Positions 1 through 13,400 of a stretch of 64,000 nucleotides of DNA are shown piece after piece. The notes beneath the pieces are model-generated. The model had not been told where the DNA came from, made no database searches, and saw only the letters and a program-made list of their open reading frames with translations. The translations under genes were made by a program, and so were the position numbers. This DNA is from Ianthella basta (Eukaryota; Porifera; Demospongiae; Verongiida; Ianthellidae), in the NCBI GenBank assembly GCA_964019415.1, contig OZ025881.1, positions 1,779,280 through 1,843,279 on the forward strand, written 5' to 3'. Numbering within the stretch: position 1 is the first letter of the stretch; every line of letters begins with the position of its first letter.

Positions 1-163
1 CATAGCAGATTAATCAACAACTGACTACAGGATGTTTCAAAGGCAGTTTTGTACACAGCTGACGAAGGTTTTCGGGCCAAAACATCTTGCATTCAGTTGT
101 TGATTAATCTGCTACATCATTGTGCACAAACTATTCACCTACACAGTTACACATATTGCTCAC

Positions 164-2029
164 TGAGTCTGTAATGCTGACAGTAGACTTGTGGTCCTTT
201 GAGTACAGAGCAGCCTCCTCCAAGTAGCGGGCCATGCCAGCAGGCTGCCAGTAGCGGGCATACATCCTGCACAGCCCATCTCCCACTGGTCCAGTAAGTA
301 GCTTCTCAAACCGTCTTACTCTGTCGCTGCCGTCAGTGGGTGTGCTGTTGAATAGACCACCCTTTCTAGAGCCAATGGAGACTCTGATACAGGGAGGAAA
401 TGTAGACAGCAAATTAAAGAGTAAGGTTGATTGCAACATCAAGAGAAACTACACAGACAGCCAGACTAACTGGTTATTCAGCATGACACTTATTAGTGTA
501 GTAAAAAATATTAGCATGCAGTCTGTGTGGTTATTCAGTGCATTATTCCTTGCACAAAAGTTCACCAAATGTATATGCATTTTACTGAAGGAATCCATAT
601 TCAATGATAACTAAATTCCCAATTCTCTATAACAAATTCAGACAGGTAGAGTCATGGCCTCACATGTATGTATAGGTATAGGGTCCTTAATAAGACATCA
701 ATTATACAGTTTCTGCAAAAGAGAAGGCTCATACGCTACATCTTGTAACCCAGCTGCCCACTCACCTGGATGAGACAATGCTGATAGAGTCAGGGATCAT
801 AGCCTGCACAGCCTTCACAATCACATCCTGCCCATCAGAGTGGCGGCTCCGCTGGCAGGCCACTCTGAACCACAGCCTGTACAGGACAGCAGATGGGGAG
901 AAGCGCAAACAATCATTAAAATATCTACATAGTCAATTACGTAAGTGACAGTACAACAGCAGACACAACAATATATCTCCTGCTCTAAATGGTACTCAGT
1001 TGCACACCCTACAGCATGAGTTGAACCCTACAGTACTAAGTAGAGGCCTCACCTGATGTCCACAATTCCTTCTGGCTCAGGCTGCACTGAGTCAAGGTAG
1101 TGGTGGTCCCAGCCGTTGAGGAAGAGGGCAGGGTAGCAAGGGTTGTAGAACATGGACGGTGGAAAGTGCAGCAACAGGACAAACAGCTTCTGTAAGAGAG
1201 AAGGGCAATTGATAGGAAGGGTGTGTAGAAAGGTGGAACAAATTGAAGAGCAATATCAATCTACCATCTCCAGATTTCATATTGCTCTACCCCTCAAGAG
1301 CCCTTAACAGTCATTTGTCATATAATTACTGTATCTAACTACAACACAGGCTATAGCACAGGTGTATGATGTTCTCACAGTTGCTGTACATACAGTATGT
1401 ATGAACATTATGTAAGTATGACAGTATGTACAGTATGAATAGTACATACAGTATGTAGCTATGTACTGTACAACATTGCTGACCTGAGATCCTTTGGCAG
1501 AGCCCTCTGCTTGCTCTACCATGATCCTGATGTGGTTCACCATCTGTTTGGAGGTCTCCTGCAAGTTGATCACCTGTGGGCACAGGGAAATGACAGAACA
1601 ACAATGGGGATCGCACAGTGGCAAACTCTCGTGGTCCAGTGCACCAAACAATCAAGTCACCAAGAGCATGATCCTCTTCTCCTTGCTATTTGTGAAGGTC
1701 TGCAGGTGTCCCAGGAAGGCCTGCTCCGAAAGGACATTGGACAGCTTGCACAGGTACAAGGGGGCCAGCTGTGTGTGTGTGTGGGGGGGGGGAGGGGGGA
1801 GTGCCTCAATATATGATCCACTTCAAAAGTCCAATAACTAGCAAGTAGAAGAAGCTACACTGCTTCTCTGACCTTCCAACACACCTCATCAGTGATCATG
1901 TCCTTCATGAGAGCCTCAAGGCTGAGTCCATGGTCGGTGGCTGAGAGATGAGTGGGGTACACGGCAGGAAGGCGGTGGATGTTGGGTGTTGAACGGGTGA
2001 AGCACATCAGCTTGGTGGGCACTGTGCCA
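164..2029 (-). CDS. RNF213: RNF213-like gene, last exons in the window (6)
   Basis: Exons 1873-2029 (GTVPTKLMCFTRSTPNIHRL), 1661-1768 (LAPLYLCKLSNVLSEQAFLG), 1484-1573 (VINLQETSKQMVNHIRIMVE), 1053-1189 (KLFVLLLHFPPSMFYNPCYP, ALFLNGWDHHYLDS), 766-876 (LWFRVACQRSRHSDGQDVIV) and 164 to about 365 (RRFEKLLTGPVGDGLCRMYA). L-H-F-P … Y-P-A-L-F-L-N-G-W-D-H is a strong RNF213 block. The upstream end of the last exon could be 344 or 365, since both acceptors keep frame. The donor at 163 (GTGAGC) shows the transcript continues beyond the left edge, where the RING/E3 module should lie. Confidence 0.87.
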
Positions 2030-5000
2030 CTGCTGGGGAGATGAGAAGGAGAATGTGAAACTAAAGAATACAATATTGCACTGTAAGAGGAGTTATACAG
2101 TAGACTCTTCCTTCACAAAGCAGTGATATGTGTTTCCCAACAGGAAACACAGTAGCAGCTGTAAGGGTAGCCTACAATAAAAGAACCTATCTACCCAGCC
2201 AGAAACACCCTCGTGTGGGGAGGGTCTGGCATTCTAGATTACTAAAGGGTTGAATTCAGAGATGTCAGTGTTGGGCCAACCACTATCTAATCAATACCCT
2301 GCCTGTGCTTTAACCTAAACAAGTATTTCGAGTTAAAAAAACTCGTGGAGCACCGGGTGCCCCTGAACGCGAACTACTTGTTAACGACTTCCCCGTGTAC
2401 ATGCAATAGTTCAAATAGTTGGGTATGCAGCATTGCTGCTGGTGTGAAAGTTATATCACGATGCCATAGACTGTTGGGGTTGCAAGAGTTTCAATTCTCC
2501 GGACCAAGTGGTCATCCAGGGAAAGCACCCCTACCAAACTGTCAAAATGCTTTGCTGATGCTTTTTGATCTACATTACATTCTGAATAAGGATGTACATG
2601 TTGCTTTGTGCCTGGAGGAGGAGTGTGCTGGCTAAAAACGCTACCCTAAGTGGTAATGCCATGATTCGATTTGTCTCTCATCAGCCAACGGCTCGCTCAG
2701 CATCTGTTGTATTTGGGGCTGTACCTCGCAGGAGAATAGTTAGATAAGCTTTCTACTACAATACTATTACTTAAGCATGCTCTATAAAGTATTTTCGTCC
2801 CTTGGATACACGGCGAAATACGAAGAAAGATGATTATAAGCCTAGAAAACAGAGAGCATTGAGCGCGGCCAGTGATAATTGGAGCTGTATCTCGCAGAAG
2901 AGTCTTTCGTTAGGTTTTTTAAGAGTATCACTCTATCAACACATGTTCTTGAACACATTTCGTTCGATTGAGAGACGGCGAAACGCTATTAGAGATGATT
3001 TTAGGCTTCGTAAAGAATGCCACAACTACCGCCATTTGCAAAATGACAGAAATATATATATACATTCGAACATGAAGCCATACGAATACCTAAATCTGAA
3101 ACAATATAGGGGCAAAAACAGCCATCAGCTAACAGTCTTCTCACACTACTGCTGTAGGTTTGTCATACATACACAGAGTGCAGATAGGATTCACTTGGGC
3201 TTGAGCTCACACAGTGCAGTGTGTTATCGACCGCCCTAACAGCAGTCCACCCTTGCACGTATGTTGCAACTCACCTGGATGTGCTGCTGAGGGAGACCTG
3301 CTGCATATTGTTGGTGATGAGATCTTTGAGGCTAAAGTGGCTCTGATGTGTCAGGTAGGAGTCCAGGCACCAGTGAGGTATCCTCCTGCAGGAGGGTGGG
3401 GCAGGGGAGGGGGCAGTAACCATGACAGCCATATAAAGGAGTACGACAATGTGATTACATGCACATGTAACTAACAATTGAACTAGCATGCAATCCAAAG
3501 CTGCTAAGTCATCTCCAACCAAGTGACACTGCAATTGAATGCTAGCATTCACTGCTTGACTTTTCAAATCACCTCTCACTAAAGTACCTTATACGTACAA
3601 GTGCCTTTCTGAACTGAGCACATATTCTACTGATTTGATTTATAGTTCTCCACAATCCTACCAACTACTCAAGCTATGTACGTATGCACATATCTCTTGT
3701 ACAGAGCAGACTGCTTCTAGAGACAAATATGGAGGCTTACTTTCGGGAAAGGGTCAGAGCCTCTGCCGTCATTAGTTGGAGCAGCCTCTTGGACATGTAC
3801 AGCACCAACCACTGCACCATCACCATGACAACCACACAGGAGTCTTCCGAAATGTCTTTGACAGTGGAGTACCCGTATTCAGTCTTGCAAACCTCTGGAG
3901 CTGGTGCAAGATGTAGGTGGTTCACAGCATCACGCACAAAGGATATGAGCTGCTCTCTGGAGTGTTGGTTCTCAAGAATGGCCTGAGCTACACCCTTGAA
4001 GTCACTGGGGAGGTTGCTTAGCTGCCCAAGGATGTGGGCTGCATCCTCCTTCACTTCTGCATCACTCAGCTACAGGGAGGGACAAGCACACAGCTCTCAC
4101 TAGGTGTAAAGTGCCCTACACGTTAATATATAGGATTGTACTTACTGTATGGCCAGAAACTTTGGTGAGGAATACATTTTGGCGGATTGGCAGTTATGAG
4201 AGCAATCTATTAATGTTTGTTCCACTAAAATTAGATTGTGCCAATTGTTGCATAATCATAGTTTTCCTGTGCAAAATACTGAGTGCATCCCTGAACAAGG
4301 CATTAACTGAAATATCCACTCCTGGATGATGGATAATGGGCTAACACTGAATGTCAAAAGACAAAGTGCATGGTCGTCAGCATAGGGGTCAAGGGCTGCA
4401 GGTGATCTGCAGAAAGTGCCCTTAGGGACTTGGGTTGGGTGTCTCTGTCCGAGAGGCGAACTACAGCTTTCAAATCACCTTGTCAGAAGATCCTAAAGGG
4501 CAAGGCCCCAACCTACCTCATTGATACCACTACTAAATCCTTGAGTTCCAGAATCCACAGCCATTTCACAAGACACACTTCAAAACATGGTGTGATTGTC
4601 CCACGTGCCTTCACAGAATATGGAAGGAAAGCATTTACTCATCAATTTGCACTCATTGTCAACTCCAATTCTTTCCATTGATATATGCTGTCCTGCATGC
4701 AATAACCTTACAAACCAATATACTATTCCATAGTCACATGATTGAACTTGTAATGTGATTATATTATTGATATATTATTATAATTTAGTGTATGTTTCTT
4801 TTCTTTTACTGGGCTCCCTGGAAAGTAGTCTTATTATGACTAAGTGGAGTTCCAGTATAATAATGAAATGAAATGAAATACGTACCTTAGCTTGTCAGTG
4901 CGAGGAAGGAACTGTGAATGGCGTTGTGTATACAGGCACTGTGCCTGGCATTGATAGTGTTATCGTTTACTTACTTTGGAAGATTTCAACAGCCAGTCTC

Positions 5001-5292
5001 TATTTTTGTATCAGAGCAGTATGATTGCGTACAAGGTCACAGGTAGCAGGCAAGCATCAGCAGTTCTACCACAAAGAAGCTTGGAAGTCCCTTGCACATT
5101 GAAGAATTCTTGGTCAAGACAATGGTTAGAATGAAAATACTCCAGATTTGGTCAAACAATGGACTTACGTATGTACTCCTCAGTCGCACTTAGTCCTCAT
5201 TTACTAAAAATAACACCTAGCTCTGCTCATTCCTGGATTAGCCATTTGCCATGAACATCATTAACCCTCAGCGCATTGCCGTAGGGTTACAG

Positions 5293-5342
<50 letters not shown>

Positions 5343-6452
5343 CTTAGCCTTCTCGGTTTTAGAAGCTGAGAGATTCTGCACATCCACTATAGATGTGCAG
5401 GGCACATGATGGGGCGCTACTCCAACTGTACCACGTTGTGCTATCGGCTGGGCCATAGTCCAGGAACCAGGGATCACCACGGGGAAGTTGCACAACACGA
5501 TCCCCAATTTATATTGATGTGGTCTCCCACTTTCCGTACTTGGGCAGCTATGTCCAGAATGATTGTGGGATGGATGTGGAGATCAACTCCAGAATTTGCA
5601 AGGCCTCATCTGCTTTCCAGTCACTCTCACGGATCTTGTGGTATCAACGTAAGATCAAGACCAACACCAAGGTTCGCATTCTGAATAGCGTGATCCTTCC
5701 AACCTTGCTGTATGGTCTCGAGAGCACAGTCCTCCTTGAGTCACATGTTCGTCGCCTTGAGTCCTTCATGATCCGTTGTCTGCGAATCATTTTGGGGATC
5801 TCAGTCAGGGAGCAGAAGCGTCACACCACCATACGCAAGATGGCCAAGCAGCAAAGGATTTCATCAATCCTCGTTCAACGCCGTCTTCGTTTTCTTGGAC
5901 ACCTGTCAAGGATGTCCAATGACCGTCTACCCAAACAGCTTCTTGTGTCTGCTCCTGTTGGTGGCAAGCGTACCGCTGGCGGACAGAAACGCCGGTGGAA
6001 TGACATGGTAACCAGTGACCTCAAGGAGTGCAACCTGTCTGAGTCTTGGAGGGAACAAGCTCAAGAGCGTGACTCTTGGCGCACCACCATCAGAAACAGA
6101 GTAGAGCATCTTAACAGGAGAGCAGAAGACACTGAAAAGAGCAGAAAGGATGAGAAGAAGCGACACCGTGAACAGCGGCTCATTGACTCCGAGGAGGCTC
6201 TACACTGTGATCATCCTGGCTGCTCCTTCCAGGCTCTGAACAAGGCAGGTTTGATCAACCATCAACGTAGTCACTCTGTCACTGCAAGGATTCCATGTCA
6301 GTTCTGTCATCAGATGTTCCACCAACAAGGACTTCATAACCACCGGCGTTTCTGCCAAGCCAGACCTCGAGCAGTGTAGTTCTTTACCCTATTGGCCTGC
6401 ATCTCCTATACCTTCGTGGTCATTATGGAGCACAAGCAGCAAATGGATGGAT

Positions 6453-6551
<99 letters not shown>

Positions 6552-9500
6552 ATGTGTGCTCGTTACAGCTTTTCCATACAGTAACAAATTGGACAAGAAG
6601 ACCTACGGATCGCCTCAGCGCTGCGCAAGATTGAATTAAAACAAGCGTTTTTTTGTAAAACATGCAGCCTCTTCGCAAAGCTACAGAATTCACTTTGAAG
6701 CAATTTGTGCACTTGTCAGCCATTTTGGTTGCCCTGGGTAGCGCATGAGCGTATTCAAATCACATGACGTTACTCTCAACCAGGCGGTGCCTTAGTTGCC
6801 CACTTTGCCATTGTTTTGGGCATAGCTACGTATATAGCGCACATGCGTATGGTCATCTCTGGTGGTTGCTCTGGACCAAGTGGAGTTTTTTGTCTGAAGG
6901 AATGTGTTCTTTGGCCTGAAGGAAGGTAGCTATGACCTCAGGGCAGTACTCCATTGCGTGAGGTATTTCGTGCCTTGCAGAACCTGTTTCATTCTTGACA
7001 AGGAAAGGATCATAAGCAAAATCACAGCAAAGGCCGCTGGAAGACGTCCGAAGACAAGACCGATGGAAGGAGCTATGGTCCGAAGACCTTAAAGCAACCT
7101 GTCGAAACCTCAGCTATTCTATCTCAATTATCCTTTAATCTAGCAACTGTTTCATTCTTCCCCCAAATTCCGCTTGGTCCTTCACTTTCAACACTTTGAT
7201 TTTCATACTCACATTCTGGAAGTCATGTATATCCAGGATATCCAGTCAAGGTCAAGGATATCCAGTGATGAAAGTGTTACAGTTTTGGATGCAGTTGCAA
7301 TATCAGCCTTCAACAATGCCACATCCAACTTGAGGTGTTGGCTGCTCTTAACATATGCCATAATGTTGTAATTGCTAGATTGCTGCACACTGACTGGTTA
7401 CTACCTCTACAAATAGCATAGTGTTACTACATGTACCATGATGTAATAATTGCCTATATTGCAGAGTCAGCACTGTTACCTTAATGCATGTCTGAAAATT
7501 TTACACTTTAGTGCATTTCACTTTAGTACATTATAGAGTGACTTGCGTGGGCGGATCAAAGGAATTTTGAGTACTTTATATTGCGTAATCTTGCAGAGTG
7601 CTTTATGGCCGTTCTTTATGAAAGTTAAAGAACGCTAGGTGAGCCATAAAGAACTCTAGCGAGAAACGCAAGCACTCAAACTTCCTCCTTACGCTTTTAA
7701 GGGTGGATTCTGTCCAGTGTGGTCTGACTGAGACCGCGAATTACAAAGTTACTTTTCATTTCTGCCAAAGTGTGACCTCGCCGCTCCGTAAGTTAAAGCC
7801 TAGCCTGCCACCCATCCTTTGCTTCTGAAAGGCAGCAACAAGAGCTTTAATGGCAGAGAAAGAGTGCTTCGCTAGTCCTTTTTGCGGTTCTTGAACTGGC
7901 AGTCCGAGCGGGCATCTGCGCACTAGCTAGCTAGCTAGCTAGCCAAACGGATAGTAACAACGGCAGGAAGTAGTTGTTCTTCTGCGATGCTAAAAAGAAC
8001 ATAGTGCAACTCAGACTTGTTCCATTAAGGCGCATTGAGAGTCTTCTTGCCAGTGAAGGACCGTTTTCGCCTGTTACTGCTACAGCTACTCGCTTCACTC
8101 TACCTTCCCTCTGACCAGAATGCGAGGTAAATTTGAATGGAGTCAACTAATCGGATTACAGATGATGCAATGGAATCAGCCAAATATGGCTTGCAGATGA
8201 CGCAATCGGAAAATGAAAGACTGAAGGCCGACCGTCCGCCCGCGCAAGTCACTCTATATCATTTAAAGTGGGCTAGGAGTGCTTTACGCGATTTATGGCA
8301 CTTGGTGTGGGGGTCTCGTTGCGTGATAAAGCACTCAGCTTTGCCTCGTGCTTTATCAGCAACTCGACCCCCACACCTCGAGCCATAAATCGCGTAAAGC
8401 ACTCCTAGCCCACTTTAAGTAACATTTAGCACTTTAGTGCCTTCATTATGGTATGAGGCTTCCCAACCACCAAAGTAAATTCTGCCAAAATGCCAAAATT
8501 TCAGCAATCTGCCAAAATTTCTGGCCATACGGTATGTACAATATGTATACACACAGTCATGTACAGACACCATAGCAAGCTCCTCTACCTTGATGAAGTT
8601 GAACCCAGCGTCCTTCTGCAGTGTGTTGATCAGAGCAGTTAGCAGGACCACAGGTCCATTCTCTGCTTTCTTTTCTTCCTTTACTTCCTCTGCAAGTTGC
8701 AGCATGGTGGTGCCAGCCTCTTGTGCCAGCTTTGTGAACTTGAAATCAGGAGAAGGAAGAATGCTGAGTGCAAGGGACTCAACTGATTCACCCTTCTGGG
8801 CGCCATAGAAGCTTGATTCACCAACAAAATCGAAGAATTCATGTACCTGTGTACACAGAATTTCAGTGCAGTAGCAGAACCAACCAGAAACTAGTAACCA
8901 GTAGCTATACACATACGTACTGTACATACGTATGTAAACAGTAAGTTGTACACATTATCCTGCTGAACTTAAAAGGCAGATGGACACTTCAGATTAGAGT
9001 GGCCATGCAGCACACACACACACCTTTTTCAGAGCACACTCCATGACCACACGCAGACAAGGCTGCAAGGAGAGAAGCCTTGCATCCAGGAAGTCTTTGT
9101 GGGAGATGCAGTACTTCTCAAAGCGGTTCAAGAATGGAGCAGGAGTGTTAGGGAGCTCCGACTTTCTCACAATCACCACACACTGGAAGTCCTTGTGCAC
9201 ACGGCATGGCTTGTGGTGGCTGCCAATGGCAATATTGGCATAGAACCTCGGCTCCTTGCTGGGATCAGGGTCATCAATACGGCGAAAGTGCTGGTTGAAC
9301 AAGTCATAGAAACTCTCATGAATGTCATCCGTTTGTGACATCAGGACGGTCTGCCCCTCCACAGCTGCATGGCGGATGGCTGCAATTGTGTTGATCTGAA
9401 AGGAAAAACAGCTGGTAGCATAAAGCACAGTAACTACAGATGCAGCATACGAAACTGAGCATGTCACATGGACACCACACAATGCAGGCTGCTGATATCA

Positions 9501-10446
9501 CAATTCTACTGGTACTTTTTCACTTCAATCACCATTAATAAGCCACAGATAATGTGATACAGTATGGATGGTGAAATAAATAGTGATGAAGGAGTCAGAT
9601 ACAAAGAATGCACTGCCTACATGTTTGACTGAAACATGGCAAAGTGAGCCATAAGGTCAAAACATTCCACTGACTCTAGAAGCTAGTGTACAGCTATTGC
9701 AGCTAAGGTTAACATAACAGACAGTAGTCATTTAGTTATCAACTTATGTCCCAACTACACCAGATTGTGAAGGACCCAGTGATGGCTGCTTTTGCCAGGG
9801 ATACAACAAATGAAAAACCACTCTTTCGCTGTGGTTTTGCACATCCTTTTGAGTCCGGACAGGGATGGCAAGTCCGGAACTTCTCTTGACCCAACCTGGG
9901 TCGTTATCAATTTAACTCTATACCCATCGATAGTGCACAGGTGCAGGAGGTCTTTGTAATGGTTCCTCTTCCATCTCTCAGCATCTGCAAAGTTGTCCTC
10001 AAAAGGAACTGTTAGTTCAACTAAAGTACGATGATAGTCATTCCAGATGACAATGTCAGGTCATTTATCAGTCGCAGCAATGTGCACAGGAAAGCAGTAG
10101 GATTGCCCAGGTAGGTCGGCAAGGACATGTGACCCTTGGATGTGGTTGACAATGAAGTTGTAGATGACAGATAGAACAGAGTCGTATCTGCTATCAAACC
10201 TACGCTGGTACACATGCAGCTTGAGGGTCTGTGTGGGGAAGCCAAAGAGCTTGCACTGGGCACACACCTGGCCTTTGTACCAAAGAGCAAGGCTAGCGTT
10301 GGTTATCAGGGTGTAAATACTGGCAATGTATGCGAATCTCATATCACGGTCTGGGAGGGGGCTGATGGCCACGGACCAGTATGAGAGGTCACTGTCCATG
10401 TGGAACAACTGACCTTGCACTCTAAGGTTGGTAAGGTGTTCTCTGT

Positions 10447-10484
<38 letters not shown>

Positions 10485-13400
10485 GCACACACACGCACAA
10501 TGTTGACCAACCTTCTGAAGCTGGCTGTCTTCAGGAAAGTCACTGCACATGAAAGTCCTTGTCTTCTTTGGGTCCAATATCTTGTACATCAGCAACAGTC
10601 TTGAGAGTGAGTCATCTTCACTGGGGTCAATGACAAGTTTGTACCGGACCTCGTCATATGTCTCCTGGTCACCATGGAGACTGCGGTTGGGCTTGTCCTG
10701 GAGGCTCTTCTGTAGGATCTCAATGACACTTCTCTGCCTCAGCTTTGTGGGAGTTGACCTCAACTGCAAATCATGCAACTTTGTGTTACAAAGCAACAGC
10801 AAGGTACGGTACATGTCACAAGAAACTTACGCCATTCTGCTGAATTCTGCTGATATTCTGTGCAGCAGCTGCGAAGCTGCTGCGCAGCGCGCCGTGAAGA
10901 GTCCATAAATTGTCTCTGCAGAGTCTGAAGAATTTCTGTGTCCTGTCCACAGTGTTTCTGAACCAGTTTCACAAAACGTCTTGTACGTATACGTACGTAG
11001 CTACTTCAGAAAACATGGCGGGCAACGATTCTAATCATGTGTTAAATGCTCAAGGACTGTACGTACAAGCGAAGTCGGTCCAAACCTGACTGACTTCATA
11101 TCAACAATAAGTAATATACAGCAACAAAGAATGACAAGAACAACACCAATGAAATGTCATAGAAAGGACAAGAGTATACAGGTATATGTAAGACTGAAGT
11201 GTAACTAGCTAGCTGCCGGTTTTCTGTCTCTGCGCTGACAACTGGTAGCTTTGTCCTCCGGCAAGCTTCATCGATGACATTTCTCATTCCCTTTTCAGCC
11301 GAAAACCTTGTTTCCAGGCACTGGAGGGGAAAGTGCTCCATACAAACGCTGTAAATCCCGCTGACTTTGTGGGAATTCAGAGCGTTCTTCCTTAGAACTC
11401 CACGGCAATTGCTGCCTGCCCTCTTGCACAAGGAGAATAACTTGCCAGCTAACCTGGCAGCAAGGTTCCTTCGAGATCTACAACCATGAGTGACTGTCTC
11501 AAGGATGTCTCTTGGCATCAAGCCTCCAACAGCGTTAGAGATGTCCTGCAGAGGTGGGGAGAACATATGTGGAGATTCGCTTTCGGGTAGGGGGGTCCGA
11601 TTCAATGCTGGTGTAGTCATCTGAGTTTCTGCTGGATAGGGTGGCAAGTAGCTGTAGACTGGGAGATGAGGTAACACAGGCTCCACAGGCGGAAGAGCAG
11701 ACTTCGTCATCTCCCGTTGCAAGGACATCAACTTCTCCAAGGAAATGATGCGGGCCGTTACTGTTTTGTCCAGACATTGAATTCGGGCTAACAGTCAAGC
11801 TTCAGTACCCGAGATCATGTTGCCAAGCTCGTCCCACTTTTCCAGTAGGCTCTCTGTTGGCTGCTGTACTGCCAAAGCTGGTACATCTGTTATCTCCTGG
11901 GCTGGAGCTTGATGACACGGAGTTGCGAGCTCAAAGGTGAACGGCTCTTCTACCTCTTTGATTCTGGAGGCTGTGGCTGGCACCCGAACGTTGCTGAGGC
12001 TCACAACTTCTTCTTCTATTTCTTCTTTGACTTCCCTCACTCGACTACAACCTTGCTTCCAATGGCAACATTGCCTTTCTTCATCGCGCTCTTCTTTACG
12101 AACGAAGTCATCCCACTAGACCTCCAGTCGCACCACTGAACAAGGATCTTCTCCATCTCTAAAGACTGAATTGAACTGAACTGAATCTCGTCAAAACTCG
12201 CAGGAATAAAGTCGCTGTAGATGCACGAATCATGTATTATACAGCTTTAAGGTAGGAAGGAAGTGTAAAACAGAAAAAAATGGCTCTGACGGAAAATCAT
12301 CTGAAACTTGCTACACGTACATGCAATGTCCTTCAAAATCGCAAAGAATGTACACTTACTAACCTACTTCAAGAATACCAGCTTTTAGCTGGCCAAGGGA
12401 TTCGAGCTCAATACAGCACGACCACAACGGAAAGAGGAATTTTCCCGAAGTTCTGGAATTTCTTCTTTAAGGAACATGGTGGAAACATCTAGTTTACACT
12501 ATTGTGGAAAGTGCTACACTAGCTAAGTTTTCCGGGCAGGCCGCAACTAGAGCTCTGTCACAATGTCGGCTAGGGTTGCTTTTCATTTATTGCTACAACT
12601 TCGTAGAAAGCATCATATTTCCTGCAGCAAGGGCGCTGCATTTGCGGCCTGCTCGGAGAATCAGTGAACGCCTCTCAACTTGCTATAAACCATGTTTCGA
12701 AATCTCAGCCCATTCCTTTATGGAGTTAGACCTTGCAGCAGTCACCCCATGAAATCATCGTCCGCAAAAACGTCCGTAATCTTGTCAAAACAAGCGTGTA
12801 TGACGACTCACCTGGAAGCCATCAGCATGTCCGCACCAGCCGTCTTTCAAGCAATAGGAAATGGTGACGTGTCACGGATTGTGCAAGGCTACGTGCAGCA
12901 ATCGTCTACTGAAGTCTTCCGTATCATCATAGTAACTCTCTCTACTGGTTATTTGATACCGCACAACAACACTCGTGTCGCGAACGGAAGTGCATTCTTA
13001 CGCATTAGCAAGTTCATAGAAGCCAGCCCATATTTTGACCACAAACAATGGTGCTTGTAATAACAATAGCAATTGTTAATACAAGGAATACGCGTTTGCA
13101 AACATAAATTAGGCATACTTTACAGGAATGCTTAGGGGCAGTGCATGCACTTTCAGAAGTGCTTTTTTCATTTTTGCAGAAGATTTGGAAGCACAAATAA
13201 CATATCTGAATTTCAAAAGATTCTGAAAGGTGACCCTAGACTCCCTTCCTACCTTAATACAAGCCTACGCGTGAGGTGCGAGATACTTATTAAAACAATT
13301 CATCCAATCAGATACACACGTGAATTGTTTGATATTACACTTCGGTCCATCATATCAAACAGGAATCTGATTGGTTGATGTCCACAGCGAGGTATCCTTG

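Noticed and set aside
6392..6723. Long poly-Val/Cys and poly-His/Thr frames over TG/CA runs (also near 5268, 10422, 18367-18960, 41106-41381 and 62972-63320)
   Set aside because: They are translations of dinucleotide microsatellites, not proteins.
10760..10972. Minus-strand frame QTLQRQFMDSSRRAAQQLRS as a possible RNF213 exon
   Set aside because: It overlaps the inverted end of the 4-kb element and resembles low-complexity element sequence; exon 10512-10763 already has a good acceptor.
12280..13060. Plus-strand frames starting MALTENHLKLATRTC and MFRNLSPFLYGVRP as genes
   Set aside because: Short, no recognisable domain, inside the 4-kb element. Could be element coding sequence, but I cannot support it.
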